From Brachybacterium phenoliresistens (GTDB lineage Bacteria; Actinomycetota; Actinomycetes; Actinomycetales; Dermabacteraceae), in the NCBI RefSeq assembly GCF_000576425.1, contig NZ_KK069988.1:353976-417975 (forward strand): a DNA stretch of 64,000 nucleotides. Direction: 5' to 3'. Within the stretch, counting starts at the first letter, position 1; every line of letters starts with the position of its first letter. The translations under genes and the position numbers were made by a program. The notes beneath the pieces are model-generated. The model did not search any database and was not told the DNA's origin. It was given only the letters and a program-made list of their open reading frames with translations. Below, piece after piece: positions 34,167-42,808 of this stretch.

Positions 34167-34961
34167 ATGCCCGATGCTGCAGCTGAACTCACCGATGTCG
34201 TCGTCCGTCGCGGCGGACGCCACCTCCTGGACTCCGTGTCCCTGCGCATCGACGAGGGGCAGCGCTGGGTGGTGCTGGGGCCCAACGGCGCCGGCAAGTC
34301 CACCCTGGTGCGCCTGCTCGCCGCGCGCCTGCACCCCACCTCCGGCACCGTCGACCTGTTCGGGGAGCGGCTGGGCCGCACCGACATCTTCGAGATCCGC
34401 CCGCTGATCGGCCTGGCCTCCCAGGAGCTCGCCGAGACCGTCCCGGTGGAGGAGACGGCGCTGGACGTCGTGGTCACCGCCGGCTACTCGATCGTGGGCC
34501 GGTGGCGGGAGCAGTACGACGAGGAGGACCTCGACCGCGCCCGCGGCCTGCTGGGCGCCTTCGGCGTGGCGGAGCTGGCCGACCGGATGTTCGGCACCCT
34601 GTCCACCGGCGAGCGCAAGCGCGTGCTGTCCGCCCGCGCCCTGATGACCGACCCCGAGCTGCTGCTGCTGGACGAGCCGGCCTCCGGCCTGGACCTGGGC
34701 GGACGCGAGGAGCTCGTGCGCAACCTGGGACGCCTGGCGAAGGATCCGCAGACCCCGGTGACGGTGCTGGTCACCCACCATGTCGAGGAGATCCCGCCGG
34801 GGTACACCCATGCCCTGCTGCTGCGCGCGGGCGGCGTGGTCGCCGCCGGGCCGATCGAGGGGACCCTCACCTCGCAGAACCTCACCCGCACCTTCGGGCT
34901 GCCGCTGGTGGTCCAGAACCACGGCGAGCGGTTCTCCGCGCGCGCCGTCCAGCTCGGCTGA
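34167..34961 (+). CDS. ABC transporter ATP-binding protein
   Basis: This 264-residue ATPase has Walker A VVLGPNGAGKSTLVRLLA, signature MFGTLSTGERKRVLSARAL, Walker B ELLLLDEPASGLDLGG and the switch VLVTHHVEEI. No membrane subunit lies next to it, so its substrate is unknown; it may be a soluble regulatory ABC protein. The downstream SpoU methyltransferase starts 7 bp after the stop. Confidence 0.9.
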   Translation: MPDAAAELTDVVVRRGGRHLLDSVSLRIDEGQRWVVLGPNGAGKSTLVRLLAARLHPTSGTVDLFGERLGRTDIFEIRPLIGLASQELAETVPVEETALDVVVTAGYSIVGRWREQYDEEDLDRARGLLGAFGVAELADRMFGTLSTGERKRVLSARALMTDPELLLLDEPASGLDLGGREELVRNLGRLAKDPQTPVTVLVTHHVEEIPPGYTHALLLRAGGVVAAGPIEGTLTSQNLTRTFGLPLVVQNHGERFSARAVQLG

Positions 34962-34968
34962 GCGGCCG

Positions 34969-35787
34969 ATGATCGAGCGGATCGACTCCGCCGAGGACCC
35001 GCGGCTGGACGACTACCTGCGCATGACCGATGTGCGCCTGCGGTCCCGGATCGAGCCGGAGCGCGGCCTGTTCATGGCCGAGAGCTACGAGGTCATCTCG
35101 CGGGCGCTGGACGCCGGCCACGCCCCGCGGTCCTTCCTCATGAGCGAGAAGTGGCTGCCGCGCTTCGCGCCGCTGTTCGAGCCGTGGCCGGACGTCCCCG
35201 TGTTCGTGGGCGAGGCGGCGCTGCTGGAGCAGCTCACCGGCTTCCACCTGCACCGCGGAGCGCTGGCGGCCATGCAGCGGCCGGTGCTGCGGACGGTGCC
35301 GGAGCTGCTGGCGAGCCGGGAGCGGTCGCGGGTGGCGATCATCGAGGACATCGTGGACCACACCAACGTGGGCGCGATCTTCCGCTCCGCGGCGGCGCTC
35401 GGCGTCGATGCGGTGCTGGTGACGCCGCGCTGCGCCGATCCGCTGTACCGTCGCGCGATCCGCGTGTCGATGGGCACGGTGTTCCAGGTGCCGTGGACGC
35501 GGATCGACCCGTGGCCGGGCGGGATCGCCGCGCTCCAGGAGGCCGGGTACGTGGTCGCCGGGATGACCCTCGGCGAGGGCTCGATCGCCCTGGACGAGCT
35601 CGTCGCGGAGTGCCCCGAGAAGCTCGCCCTCGTCTTCGGGACGGAGGGGCACGGCCTCACCCCGGCGGCGGACCGCCTGCTGGACCGGCGGGTGACGATC
35701 CCGATGATGCACGGCGTCGACTCCCTGAACGTCGCCGCGAGCTCGGCCGTCGCGTTCTACGCCACGCGAGCGCAGCCCCGGACCTGA
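34969..35787 (+). CDS. SpoU/TrmH family RNA 2'-O-methyltransferase
   Basis: This 272-residue protein has an amino-terminal substrate-binding domain (LFMAESYEVISRALDAG). The SPOUT knotted domain carries motif 1 IIEDIVDHTNVGAIFRSAAA, motif 2 LALVFGTEGHGLT and motif 3 VTIPMMHGVDSLNVAASSAV. It methylates ribose in rRNA or tRNA; the exact nucleotide is not evident. It is probably co-transcribed with the ABC ATPase. Confidence 0.92.
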   Translation: MIERIDSAEDPRLDDYLRMTDVRLRSRIEPERGLFMAESYEVISRALDAGHAPRSFLMSEKWLPRFAPLFEPWPDVPVFVGEAALLEQLTGFHLHRGALAAMQRPVLRTVPELLASRERSRVAIIEDIVDHTNVGAIFRSAAALGVDAVLVTPRCADPLYRRAIRVSMGTVFQVPWTRIDPWPGGIAALQEAGYVVAGMTLGEGSIALDELVAECPEKLALVFGTEGHGLTPAADRLLDRRVTIPMMHGVDSLNVAASSAVAFYATRAQPRT

Positions 35788-35856
35788 CGGCGTCGGCGGG
35801 ATCGCCCCGCTCGGCGCGCCCGGCCCACGCGACCCGACCGTCCCCCGGGGCGAGGG

Positions 35857-36345
35857 TCAGCGGTCCTGGGCGCGGACGTCCGTCCCGTGCTCGGCGAAGG
35901 CCCGGAAGTCCTCCATGTGCGAGCGCGTCTGCGCGATGAAGGCCCGGCGCAGGAACGGCGCGAACCATCGCATCGCTCCCGTGAACCGGTACTCGTTCTC
36001 GCTCTCCCACAGCGTGCGCTCCGGCCCGGCCACGCTCAGCCGCTCCCGGGCGGCGCTCCACATGCCGGGGGCGAGGATCTCGCGCTCGTACCGGACGACC
36101 TGCTCCGGACGGGCCTGGCCCAGGTCCTCCGGCTCACGACGGGTGATGGTCTCGGTGCACTGCATGGTCCCCTTCCCGGAGCGGAGCTCGACCGTGGAGA
36201 CCGTCCCGACCTGCCCCTCGCGCCCGTGCACCGGCTCGTGCCGCACCAGGCCGCGCAGCCACTTCGGCCGCTGCGCCGGGTCGGTGAGCAGGTCGAGGAC
36301 TTTTTCGCGGGGCAGAGCGATCTCGAGGCGGACGGTGAATCTCAT
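35857..36345 (-). CDS. SRPBCC (START-like) family protein
   Basis: This 162-residue protein has the START-like fold pattern: MRFTVRLEIALPREKVLDLL at the start, PKWLRGLVRHEPV, and the final helix FAPFLRRAFIAQTRSHMEDF. It probably binds a hydrophobic ligand; the role is unknown. It starts at ATG 36345 after GGAAGGGG. Confidence 0.82.
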   Translation of the reverse strand: MRFTVRLEIALPREKVLDLLTDPAQRPKWLRGLVRHEPVHGREGQVGTVSTVELRSGKGTMQCTETITRREPEDLGQARPEQVVRYEREILAPGMWSAARERLSVAGPERTLWESENEYRFTGAMRWFAPFLRRAFIAQTRSHMEDFRAFAEHGTDVRAQDR

Positions 36346-36546
36346 CGGACCCCTTCCCCGGGGAGGCGAGCATCGTCAGGCGGATACGAGGGTGATTGTC
36401 CCACCGCGCCGCGACGTGCGGGGGGCGGAGCGGTCGCGCCCGCTTCCACCGGGCCCTGTCGCGCCCTATCCTGCAGCTCACGATGGAGCAGACCATCGGC
36501 GGCCGCGCCGACGCGGCGCCCGAGAGAGACCGAGGCGACCCGAACC

Positions 36547-38223
36547 ATGACGACGGACCCATCCCCGGGATCGGGGGAGCCGGGCGCCTTCGCGCCGCTG
36601 CGCCGTTCCGGATTCCGCTGGCTGTGGCCCGCGATCGTCGTGAGCTACGTGGGCTTCTGGGGGCAGACCGTCGGCGCCCAGTGGCTGCTGGTCAACGGCC
36701 CGAACGCGAGCGTCACGGTCGCCCTGATCCAGACCGCCGCGACGCTGCCGATGATGCTGTTCACCCTGCCCGGCGGGGTGGTCGCCGATCGCTTCGACCA
36801 GCGCTGGATCATCGTGGTGGTGCAGACGTACATGGCGGTGGGGGCGTTCAGCCTGGCCGTGGTCACGGCGCTGGGTCTCGCCTCCCCGCCGGTGGTGCTC
36901 GCCTTCACCTTCCTGCTCGCCATCGGCACGGCGTTCCAGATCCCCGCCTGGCAGTCCTCGCTGCCGGACATCGTCCCGCGCGACGAGCTCGGGGCGGCGA
37001 CGCGCCTGGACATGGTCGGGGTCAACTTCGGCCGGGCCGCAGGACCGGCGATCGCCGGCGTGCTCATCGGCGCGGCCGGGGTCCCGTGGGTGTTCGTGCT
37101 CACCGCGGCCACGGCCCTGATCCTCGCCGGCACCCTGCTGACCTGGCGGCGCCCGGCGCGGACCCTCGCCCCGCCGGCGCGGGAGCGGTTCCTGCCGGCG
37201 CTGCGCGCCGGGGTCCGCTACGTCCGGCACGATGCGATGGTCCGTCGCATCCTGCTGCGCGCGGTGCTGTTCATCGCCCCGGCGACGATCCTGTGGGCGC
37301 TGATCCCGCTGGTGGCGACGGAGCGCCTGGGCGTGGACGCGGGAGCCTACGGCGCGCTGTTCGGGGCGCTCGGGCTCGGGGCGATCCTCGCGGCGCTGAC
37401 CGTCGGCCGGCTGCGCGGGGTGATGGCCACCGGGACACTCCTGGTCCTGTCCGGTCTGCTGTACGCCGTGGTGCTCGCGATCCTGGTGCTGGTGCCGGTG
37501 TTCGTCGTCGCCCTCGCCGCGCTGATCCTCGCCGGCGCCGCCTGGACCGCCGTGATCTCCACGCTCAACGCGGAGCTCCAGTTCGTGCTGCCGTCCTGGG
37601 TGCGGGCCCGCGGCCTCTCGGTCTACCTGGTCACCTTCACGGGATCGCAGGCGATCGCCTCGATCCTCTGGGGTCAGCTCGCCGCGTGGACCGGGGTCGT
37701 CGCCGCGTTCCTCACCGCCGGGGTGCTGCTGGCGCTGACCTCCGTCTCCGGCGTGCTGCTGCGGATGCCGGACGTCCGCGACGCCGATCCGCGCAGCATG
37801 CCGTTCTGGGGCGATGTGAACGTCCCGATCGAGATCCAGCCCACGCACGGGCCGATCGTGGTCAGCGTCGAGTACCGGGTGCCCGCGGCCGACGATGCCG
37901 CGTTCCTCGCGACCACCGCCGATCTGCGCCGCTCCCGGCTGCGCAACGGCGCCAGCCGGTGGGAGCTCTACCGCGTCGCCGAGACCCCGGAGGTCTTCGT
38001 CGAGTCCTTCATGGTCGACACCTGGGAGGAGCACCAGGCCCAGCACCGCGACCGTCTCACCGCCGCGGACCAGCGCATCGAGGCGGCCGTCCAGGCCTTC
38101 GTCTCCCGGCCGCCGCAGGGGCGCCACCTGATCCCGCCGACCATGGCGGCCTCGCCGGCGGATTCCCCGGACGCCCCGCGACGACGGCGGCCCCGCCCGA
38201 GGACCCGCCGCGCCCCGCGCTGA
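36547..38223 (+). CDS. MFS_3-type exporter with cytosolic ABM-like carboxy domain
   Basis: This 558-residue protein has about 11-12 membrane helices at residues 20-410, with the MFS loop GGVVADRFDQRWI and the LGAATRLDMVGVNFGRAAGP element of the MFS_3/EntS-like group. The carboxy-terminal 130 residues (IVVSVEYRVPAADDAAFLAT, WELYRVAETPEVFVESFMVD) form a predicted ferredoxin-like domain resembling antibiotic-biosynthesis monooxygenases, then a basic tail. This two-part architecture is known for the group. The substrate is unknown. A TATCCT box at 36467 is a likely -10. Confidence 0.88.
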   Translation: MTTDPSPGSGEPGAFAPLRRSGFRWLWPAIVVSYVGFWGQTVGAQWLLVNGPNASVTVALIQTAATLPMMLFTLPGGVVADRFDQRWIIVVVQTYMAVGAFSLAVVTALGLASPPVVLAFTFLLAIGTAFQIPAWQSSLPDIVPRDELGAATRLDMVGVNFGRAAGPAIAGVLIGAAGVPWVFVLTAATALILAGTLLTWRRPARTLAPPARERFLPALRAGVRYVRHDAMVRRILLRAVLFIAPATILWALIPLVATERLGVDAGAYGALFGALGLGAILAALTVGRLRGVMATGTLLVLSGLLYAVVLAILVLVPVFVVALAALILAGAAWTAVISTLNAELQFVLPSWVRARGLSVYLVTFTGSQAIASILWGQLAAWTGVVAAFLTAGVLLALTSVSGVLLRMPDVRDADPRSMPFWGDVNVPIEIQPTHGPIVVSVEYRVPAADDAAFLATTADLRRSRLRNGASRWELYRVAETPEVFVESFMVDTWEEHQAQHRDRLTAADQRIEAAVQAFVSRPPQGRHLIPPTMAASPADSPDAPRRRRPRPRTRRAPR

Positions 38224-38245
38224 CCGGGGGAGCGTCCCCCGTCAG
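38220..38245. terminator. Compact terminator overlapping the MFS and VOC stop codons
   Basis: CTGA-C-CGGGGGA pairs with TCCCCCG-TCAG (11 bp, one bulge, 3-nt loop). The hairpin contains the TGA of the MFS gene and the complement of the VOC stop, so it serves both convergent genes in 26 bp. Confidence 0.75.
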
Positions 38246-38679
38246 GGGGTGCGCAGGTCCTGCGCGAGCATCACCAGGATCCCGCTGGGGCCGCGGAGGT
38301 ACGTCAGGCGGTAGATGTCCTCGTAGGTCGCGACGCCGCGCAGCGGGTGGCAGCCGTGCCGGGCCGCGATCTCCAGGGCGGCGTCCAGGTCGTCGACGGA
38401 GAAGGCGACCCGGTGCATGCCGATCTCGTGGGGGAGCGTCGGCTCGGTCTCGATCGCCTCCGGATGGATGTACTCGAACAGCTCGAGCTGGCCGTTCCCG
38501 TCGGGCGTCTGCAGCACGGCGATGCGGGCGTGGTTGCCGTCCAGGCCGACGGCGGTGTCGGCCCACTCCCCGCTGACGGTGTCCCGGCCGACGAGGGACA
38601 GGCCCAGGTCGGTGAAGAAGGCGATGGCGGCGTCGATGTCACGGACCGCGATGCCGACGTTCTCGAGTGCGATGGCCAT
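38242..38679 (-). CDS. VOC family (glyoxalase/epimerase-like) protein
   Basis: This 145-residue protein has two beta-alpha-beta-beta-beta modules. LENVGIAVRDIDAAIAFFTD opens the first, and HEIGMHRVAFSVDDLDAALE the second. The final strand YLRGPSGILVMLAQDL carries an unusual position for the last metal ligand. VOC enzymes include glyoxalase I and methylmalonyl-CoA epimerase; the residue pattern (VGIAV, ELFEY) is closest to epimerase-like members, but this is not firm. The start 38679 is fixed by a leaderless box. Confidence 0.82.
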   Translation of the reverse strand: MAIALENVGIAVRDIDAAIAFFTDLGLSLVGRDTVSGEWADTAVGLDGNHARIAVLQTPDGNGQLELFEYIHPEAIETEPTLPHEIGMHRVAFSVDDLDAALEIAARHGCHPLRGVATYEDIYRLTYLRGPSGILVMLAQDLRTP

Positions 38680-38685
38680 GGGCAG

Positions 38686-38691
38686 ACCCTA
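38686..38691 (-). promoter_or_regulatory. Leaderless -10 box of the VOC gene (TAGGGT)
   Basis: On the minus strand TAGGGT is followed by exactly 6 nt and ATG 38679. Confidence 0.6.
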
Positions 38692-38711
38692 CGCCGTCGG
38701 TGTGGCCGGCG

Positions 38712-39689
38712 TCACCGCTCCCGGCCTGCCCCGGCGGACGGGACGGCGTGCATGCGGCGGCCGGGCGGGGTGCGGCGCGCCGGTGCGGGCAGCTGCGCGC
38801 TGACCATCGCCGCGAGGGCGAGGGCGAAGCCGGCCAGCTGCACCGGGCCCAGGACCTCGTCGGCGACGACCGCCCCGAGGCCCGCGGCCACCAGCGGCGA
38901 CAGCAGCACCAGCGGCGCGGTCGCGGTCACGGGCAGGCGGGTCACCCCGGAGAACCACAGGGCATAGGCCAGCAGCGCCCCGGCCAGCCCCAGCCACAGG
39001 AACCCGACGACGGCCGCTGCGTCGATGCCCGCCGGCACGCCGTCCAGGAGCAGGGCCGGCGGCAGCAGCACCAGGCCGGCGGCGGTCAGCTGCCATCCGG
39101 CGAAGCCGATGGCGGAGACCCCTGGGGGTCGGCCCCATCTCCTGGTGAGCACGATGCCGGCGCCGACCGACGCGGCGCCGGCCAGGCCGGCGAGCAGGCC
39201 GATCGGGTCGAGCGCGGCGTCCGGGCCCAGCACCACCAGGGCGACGCCCAGCAGGCCGACCGTTCCCCAGCCGACCCGCCAGGCGGACAGCCGCTCGTGG
39301 AGGATCGCGACGGCCAGCAGGGCGACGAGGATCGGCTGCGAGGCCCCCAGCGTCGCCGCGACCCCGCCGGGCAGATTCTGGGCGGCGAGGAACAGCAGCG
39401 GGAAGAAGGCGCCGATGTTCAGCGTGCCCAGCACCAGGCTCCGCCACCACCACGCCCCGCGCGGCAGGCGGCGGGCGATGAGCAGGGCGATCAGCCCGGC
39501 GGGCAGGGCACGCACCATCGCCGCGAACAGGGGGTGGCCCTCGGGGAGCAGCAGGGTGGTCACGGCGTAGGTCGTCCCCCAGACGGCCGGGGCGATCGCG
39601 GTCAGGGCCGTCAGGCCCCAGCGCGCGGGCCCGGCGGGAACCGGCGACGGAGCGGCGGGGGCGGTCCCCGGAATGGTGGTCGTGGTCAT
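38712..39689 (-). CDS. EamA/DMT family transporter
   Basis: This 325-residue protein has ten membrane helices in two EamA repeats (WGTTYAVTTLLLPEGHPLF; GVSAIGFAGWQLTAAGLVLL). DMT proteins export amino acids, metabolites or drugs. It is divergent from a LysR regulator at 39768, the usual arrangement for a regulator controlling its neighbour. A basic Pro/Arg tail follows the last helix. Confidence 0.88.
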   Translation of the reverse strand: MTTTTIPGTAPAAPSPVPAGPARWGLTALTAIAPAVWGTTYAVTTLLLPEGHPLFAAMVRALPAGLIALLIARRLPRGAWWWRSLVLGTLNIGAFFPLLFLAAQNLPGGVAATLGASQPILVALLAVAILHERLSAWRVGWGTVGLLGVALVVLGPDAALDPIGLLAGLAGAASVGAGIVLTRRWGRPPGVSAIGFAGWQLTAAGLVLLPPALLLDGVPAGIDAAAVVGFLWLGLAGALLAYALWFSGVTRLPVTATAPLVLLSPLVAAGLGAVVADEVLGPVQLAGFALALAAMVSAQLPAPARRTPPGRRMHAVPSAGAGRER

Positions 39690-39695
39690 GGCCCG

Positions 39696-39761
39696 ATCCT
39701 CATCGGCCCGCGTTCATGAGTCCAACACATCGTTGTCATCCCATGCATGCACAGCGATCAT
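39696..39761. promoter_or_regulatory. Back-to-back promoters of EamA transporter and lysR
   Basis: Plus strand: TTGTCA (39733-39738), 17 bp, GATCAT (39756-39761), 6 nt, lysR ATG. Minus strand: TTGGAC (39725-39720), 18 bp, GAGGAT (39701-39696), 6 nt, transporter ATG. Both predict leaderless mRNAs. The dyad CAAC-N5-GTTG (39723-39735) lies between the two -35 elements and is a candidate LysR operator. Confidence 0.5.
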
Positions 39762-39767
39762 GGATCC

Positions 39768-40649
39768 ATGGAGCTCCAGCAGATGCGGTACGCCGTGGCC
39801 GTCGCCGAGGAGCGCAGCTTCACGCGCGCCGCCCGGCGGTGCCATGTCGTGCAGTCCGCGCTCAGCCACCAGATCAAGGCGCTGGAGCGGGAGCTGGGCA
39901 CTGCCCTGTTCGCCCGCAGCAGCCGCCGCGTCGAGATCACGGCCGCGGGGGAGGCCTTCCTCGTCGCCGCCCGGGAGAGCCTCGCGGCCGCCGATCGAGC
40001 CGCGGCCGATGCCGCCTCCGCGGACGGGGAGATCCGCGGCGTCCTGACCCTCGGCATGATCCCCACGGTGACCGCGATCGACCTCCCGGCCGCGCTCGGG
40101 GCACTCCGGCGGGCCCACCCGGCGGTGCGCATCCGGCTGCGCAGCGGCGGCAGCGACGAGTTCATGACCGCCATCGGCCAGGGCGGGATGGACGTGGCGG
40201 TCCTCGGCCTCCCGGAGACGGCGCCTCCCCGCGGCGTGCGCTCCCGGGTCCTGGCACGGGAGCACCTGGTCGCCGTGATGCGCGCCGACCACCCGCTCGC
40301 CGGCCGGAGCCTGCTCGACCTCGAGGACCTGGCCGAGGCCGCCGTCATCGACTTCCCCGCGGGGGCGCCGGGCCGGGCGCCCTCGGACCTGGCGTTCCGC
40401 GCCGCCGGGATCTCCCGGGAGGTCGCGTTCGAGGTGATGAGCCCGGAGACCATGCTCGCGCTGGTCCGGCACGGCCTCGGCGTCGTGCTGCTGCCGCCCG
40501 CCGTGGTCCCCGCGGACGAGGAGCTGCGCACGATCCCGGTCCGCGACGGCCCGGCCCGGGTCGTGCACCTGGCATGGAGCGCGTTCCACGTCCCGCCCGC
40601 CGCACGGGCGCTCCTGGAGATCCTGGAGGTCCCGGACGCCCGCTCTTGA
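39768..40649 (+). CDS. LysR family transcriptional regulator
   Basis: This 293-residue regulator has an amino-terminal winged helix (MELQQMRYAVAVAEERSFTR then AARRCHVVQSALSHQIKALE). The periplasmic-binding-protein-like effector domain includes VLTLGMIPTVTAIDLPAAL and FEVMSPETMLALVRHGLGVV. It probably controls the divergent EamA transporter and itself. The start at 39768 is preferred over an ATG at 39747, which lies in the predicted promoter spacer. Confidence 0.92.
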   Translation: MELQQMRYAVAVAEERSFTRAARRCHVVQSALSHQIKALERELGTALFARSSRRVEITAAGEAFLVAARESLAAADRAAADAASADGEIRGVLTLGMIPTVTAIDLPAALGALRRAHPAVRIRLRSGGSDEFMTAIGQGGMDVAVLGLPETAPPRGVRSRVLAREHLVAVMRADHPLAGRSLLDLEDLAEAAVIDFPAGAPGRAPSDLAFRAAGISREVAFEVMSPETMLALVRHGLGVVLLPPAVVPADEELRTIPVRDGPARVVHLAWSAFHVPPAARALLEILEVPDARS

Positions 40650-40697
40650 CGTTCTGGGCGGCGGCGGGGCGGCGGACCGGTCACGGGCCGCGCCCCG

Positions 40698-40703
40698 TAC
40701 ACT
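40698..40703 (+). promoter_or_regulatory. -10 box of nupC (TACACT)
   Basis: TACACT lies 48 nt before ATG 40752, giving a leader of about 40 nt with a GAGG ribosome-binding site. Confidence 0.45.
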
Positions 40704-40751
40704 GACCGGCGATCACGCCCTGGAATCGAGAACGTCTGCGAGGTGAGCGCG

Positions 40752-42143
40752 ATGATCGACGTGCTCTGGGGGATCGGCGGGATCCTCGGTCTCCTGGTCA
40801 TCGCCGTGGCCCTGTCCAGCGACCGGCGGGCGATCCGCCTGCGCACCGTGCTCGGGGCGCTGGCCCTGCAGCTGGGCCTGGGGGTGCTGGTCCTGTACTG
40901 GGCCCCCGGCCGATGGCTGCTGCAGAAGCTCTCCGCCGCGTTCCAGGCCGTCATCGACACCTCGGGCGCCGGCATCTCCTTCCTGTTCGGCCCGCTGATC
41001 CCCGAGGACGGCAGCGTCTTCGCGCTGCAGGTGCTGCCGGTGATCGTCTTCTTCGCCTCCCTCACCGCGGTGCTCTACCACTGGGGCATCCTCCAGCGCG
41101 TCGTCGCGCTGCTGGGCGGCATCCTCGGGAAGGTGCTCGGCACGGGCCACGCCGAATCGGTCAACGCGGCCGCGAACATCTTCGTCGGACAGACCGAGGC
41201 GCCCCTGGTGATCCGCCCCTACATCCGCGGCATGTCCCGATCGGGCCTGTTCGCGGTGATGGTCGGGGGTCTGTCGACCGTGGCCGGCTCCGTGCTGGTG
41301 GGCTACTCGCTGCTGGGGGTGCCGCTGGAGTACCTCATCGCCGCCAGCTTCATGGCGGCCCCCGGAGCGCTGCTGATGGCGAAGATCCTCGTCCCCGAGG
41401 ACGACCCGGAGGCGGTCGCCCGCGAGCGCGAGCGGGTGGACGCCTCCGCGCACCGCCGGGCGGGGGAGTCCCTGCCTCTGGCCGAGCGCTTCCGGCGCAT
41501 GGCCGGCGGCGGCTCGGGAGCCGATGCCGCCGCGGCCGATGCCACCTCGGCCGATGCTCCCGCGGCCGACGCCTCCGGGGACGCCGCCTCCGGGGACGCC
41601 GCCCCGGAGGATCCCGACGTGCCCCGTCACCGCAACGTCGTGGACGCCGCCGCCTCCGGCGCGGCCGACGGCATGCGCCTGGCGGTCACCGTCGGCGCGA
41701 TGCTGCTGGCCTTCATCTCCCTCATCGCCCTGCTGAACCTGCTGATCGGCACGGTCGGCGGCTGGTTCGGCGCCGACGGGCTCACCTTCGAGGCGATCCT
41801 GGGCTGGGTGTTCGCGCCGTTCATGATGCTGGTGGGCGTGCCGCCGAGCGAGGCCGTCTCCGCCGGGAGCTTCATCGGCCAGAAGATCGTGCTCAACGAG
41901 TTCGTGGCCTTCGCGAACTTCGGGCCCCAGGTCGAGGCGTTCAGCCCCAAGACCGCCGCGATCATCACCTTCGCCCTGACCGGGTTCGCGAACCTCAGCT
42001 CCTTCGGCATCCTGCTGGGCGGGCTGGGCGGGATGGCCCCCTCGCGGCGCTCCGAGATCGCCGAGCTGGGCATGCGCGCCATCCTCGGCGGCACCCTCGC
42101 CAACCTCATGAGCGCCGCGATCGCCGGGATGCTCATCGGCTGA
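40752..42143 (+). CDS. Concentrative nucleoside transporter (NupC/CNT family)
   Basis: This 463-residue transporter has conserved CNT elements: AESVNAAANIFVGQTEAPLV, PYIRGMSRSGLFAVMVGGLS, SAGSFIGQKIVLNEFVAFAN and ALTGFANLSSFGILLGGLGG. It imports nucleosides with protons or sodium. A hydrophilic Ala/Asp-rich insert (about residues 225-290, with ADATSADAPAADASGDAA) interrupts the cytoplasmic loop and is much longer than in E. coli NupC. The start is ATG 40752 (GAGG 8 nt ahead) rather than GTG 40743. Confidence 0.92.
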   Translation: MIDVLWGIGGILGLLVIAVALSSDRRAIRLRTVLGALALQLGLGVLVLYWAPGRWLLQKLSAAFQAVIDTSGAGISFLFGPLIPEDGSVFALQVLPVIVFFASLTAVLYHWGILQRVVALLGGILGKVLGTGHAESVNAAANIFVGQTEAPLVIRPYIRGMSRSGLFAVMVGGLSTVAGSVLVGYSLLGVPLEYLIAASFMAAPGALLMAKILVPEDDPEAVARERERVDASAHRRAGESLPLAERFRRMAGGGSGADAAAADATSADAPAADASGDAASGDAAPEDPDVPRHRNVVDAAASGAADGMRLAVTVGAMLLAFISLIALLNLLIGTVGGWFGADGLTFEAILGWVFAPFMMLVGVPPSEAVSAGSFIGQKIVLNEFVAFANFGPQVEAFSPKTAAIITFALTGFANLSSFGILLGGLGGMAPSRRSEIAELGMRAILGGTLANLMSAAIAGMLIG

Positions 42144-42155
42144 CCCGCCCGGCGC

Positions 42156-42800
42156 TCAGGCGTCGATCACCTGCGCCAGCAGCTCCGCGCAGCTCGGTGC
42201 GACCGCATCGGGCACGGGCCCGTCGGCCGGGTCCCAGGGGCGTCCGTGCGCGACCCAGCCCGTGCGCAGCCCCGCGCCGCGACCGCCGCCGATGTCCGAG
42301 CGGGCATGGTCGCCGAGCATCCACGTCGCGGCATCGGGCACCGGCCCCTCCAGGGCGATGCGGAAGATCGCCTCGTCGGGCTTGGCGACCCCGACCTCCT
42401 CGGAGATCACGACCCGGTCCAGCAGCGGCTCCAGCCCGGTGCGCGCGATCTTGGCCCGCTGCTGGGCGGAGGTCCCGTTGGTGACCGCGATGAGGCCGAT
42501 GCCGCGGCGGCGCGCCCGGTCGAGCTGCTCGAGCACGCCCGGCGCCGGGCGCACCTGGGCGACGTGATCCATCATCAGCATCTCCCGCAGCGCCGCATCG
42601 TCGAGCTCCTCGGCCCGCAGGACCTCCCGCAGAACCGGCAGGACCTGCGCCCGCGGTGCATAGCCGTGGGCATCGGCGGCCAGCAGCCGCTGCAGCTGCG
42701 CATCGCCGCCGCCGGCCGCCGCGATCGCCGCGGCCGCCCAGCGGGAGAACGCGGCATCCCTGTCGACGAGGGTGTTGTCGAGGTCCAGGAGCAGGCGCAC
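42156..42800 (-). CDS. HAD family hydrolase
   Basis: This 214-residue phosphatase-like protein has motif I VRLLLDLDNTLVDRDAAFSR, motif II LIAVTNGTSAQQ, the Lys in VGVAKPDEAIFR and motif IV WMLGDHARSDIGGG. Such enzymes dephosphorylate small metabolites; the substrate is unknown. It starts at GTG 42800, 8 bp after the methyltransferase gene, in one transcript. Confidence 0.88.
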   Translation of the reverse strand: MRLLLDLDNTLVDRDAAFSRWAAAAIAAAGGGDAQLQRLLAADAHGYAPRAQVLPVLREVLRAEELDDAALREMLMMDHVAQVRPAPGVLEQLDRARRRGIGLIAVTNGTSAQQRAKIARTGLEPLLDRVVISEEVGVAKPDEAIFRIALEGPVPDAATWMLGDHARSDIGGGRGAGLRTGWVAHGRPWDPADGPVPDAVAPSCAELLAQVIDA

Positions 42801-42808
42801 GGGCGCGC

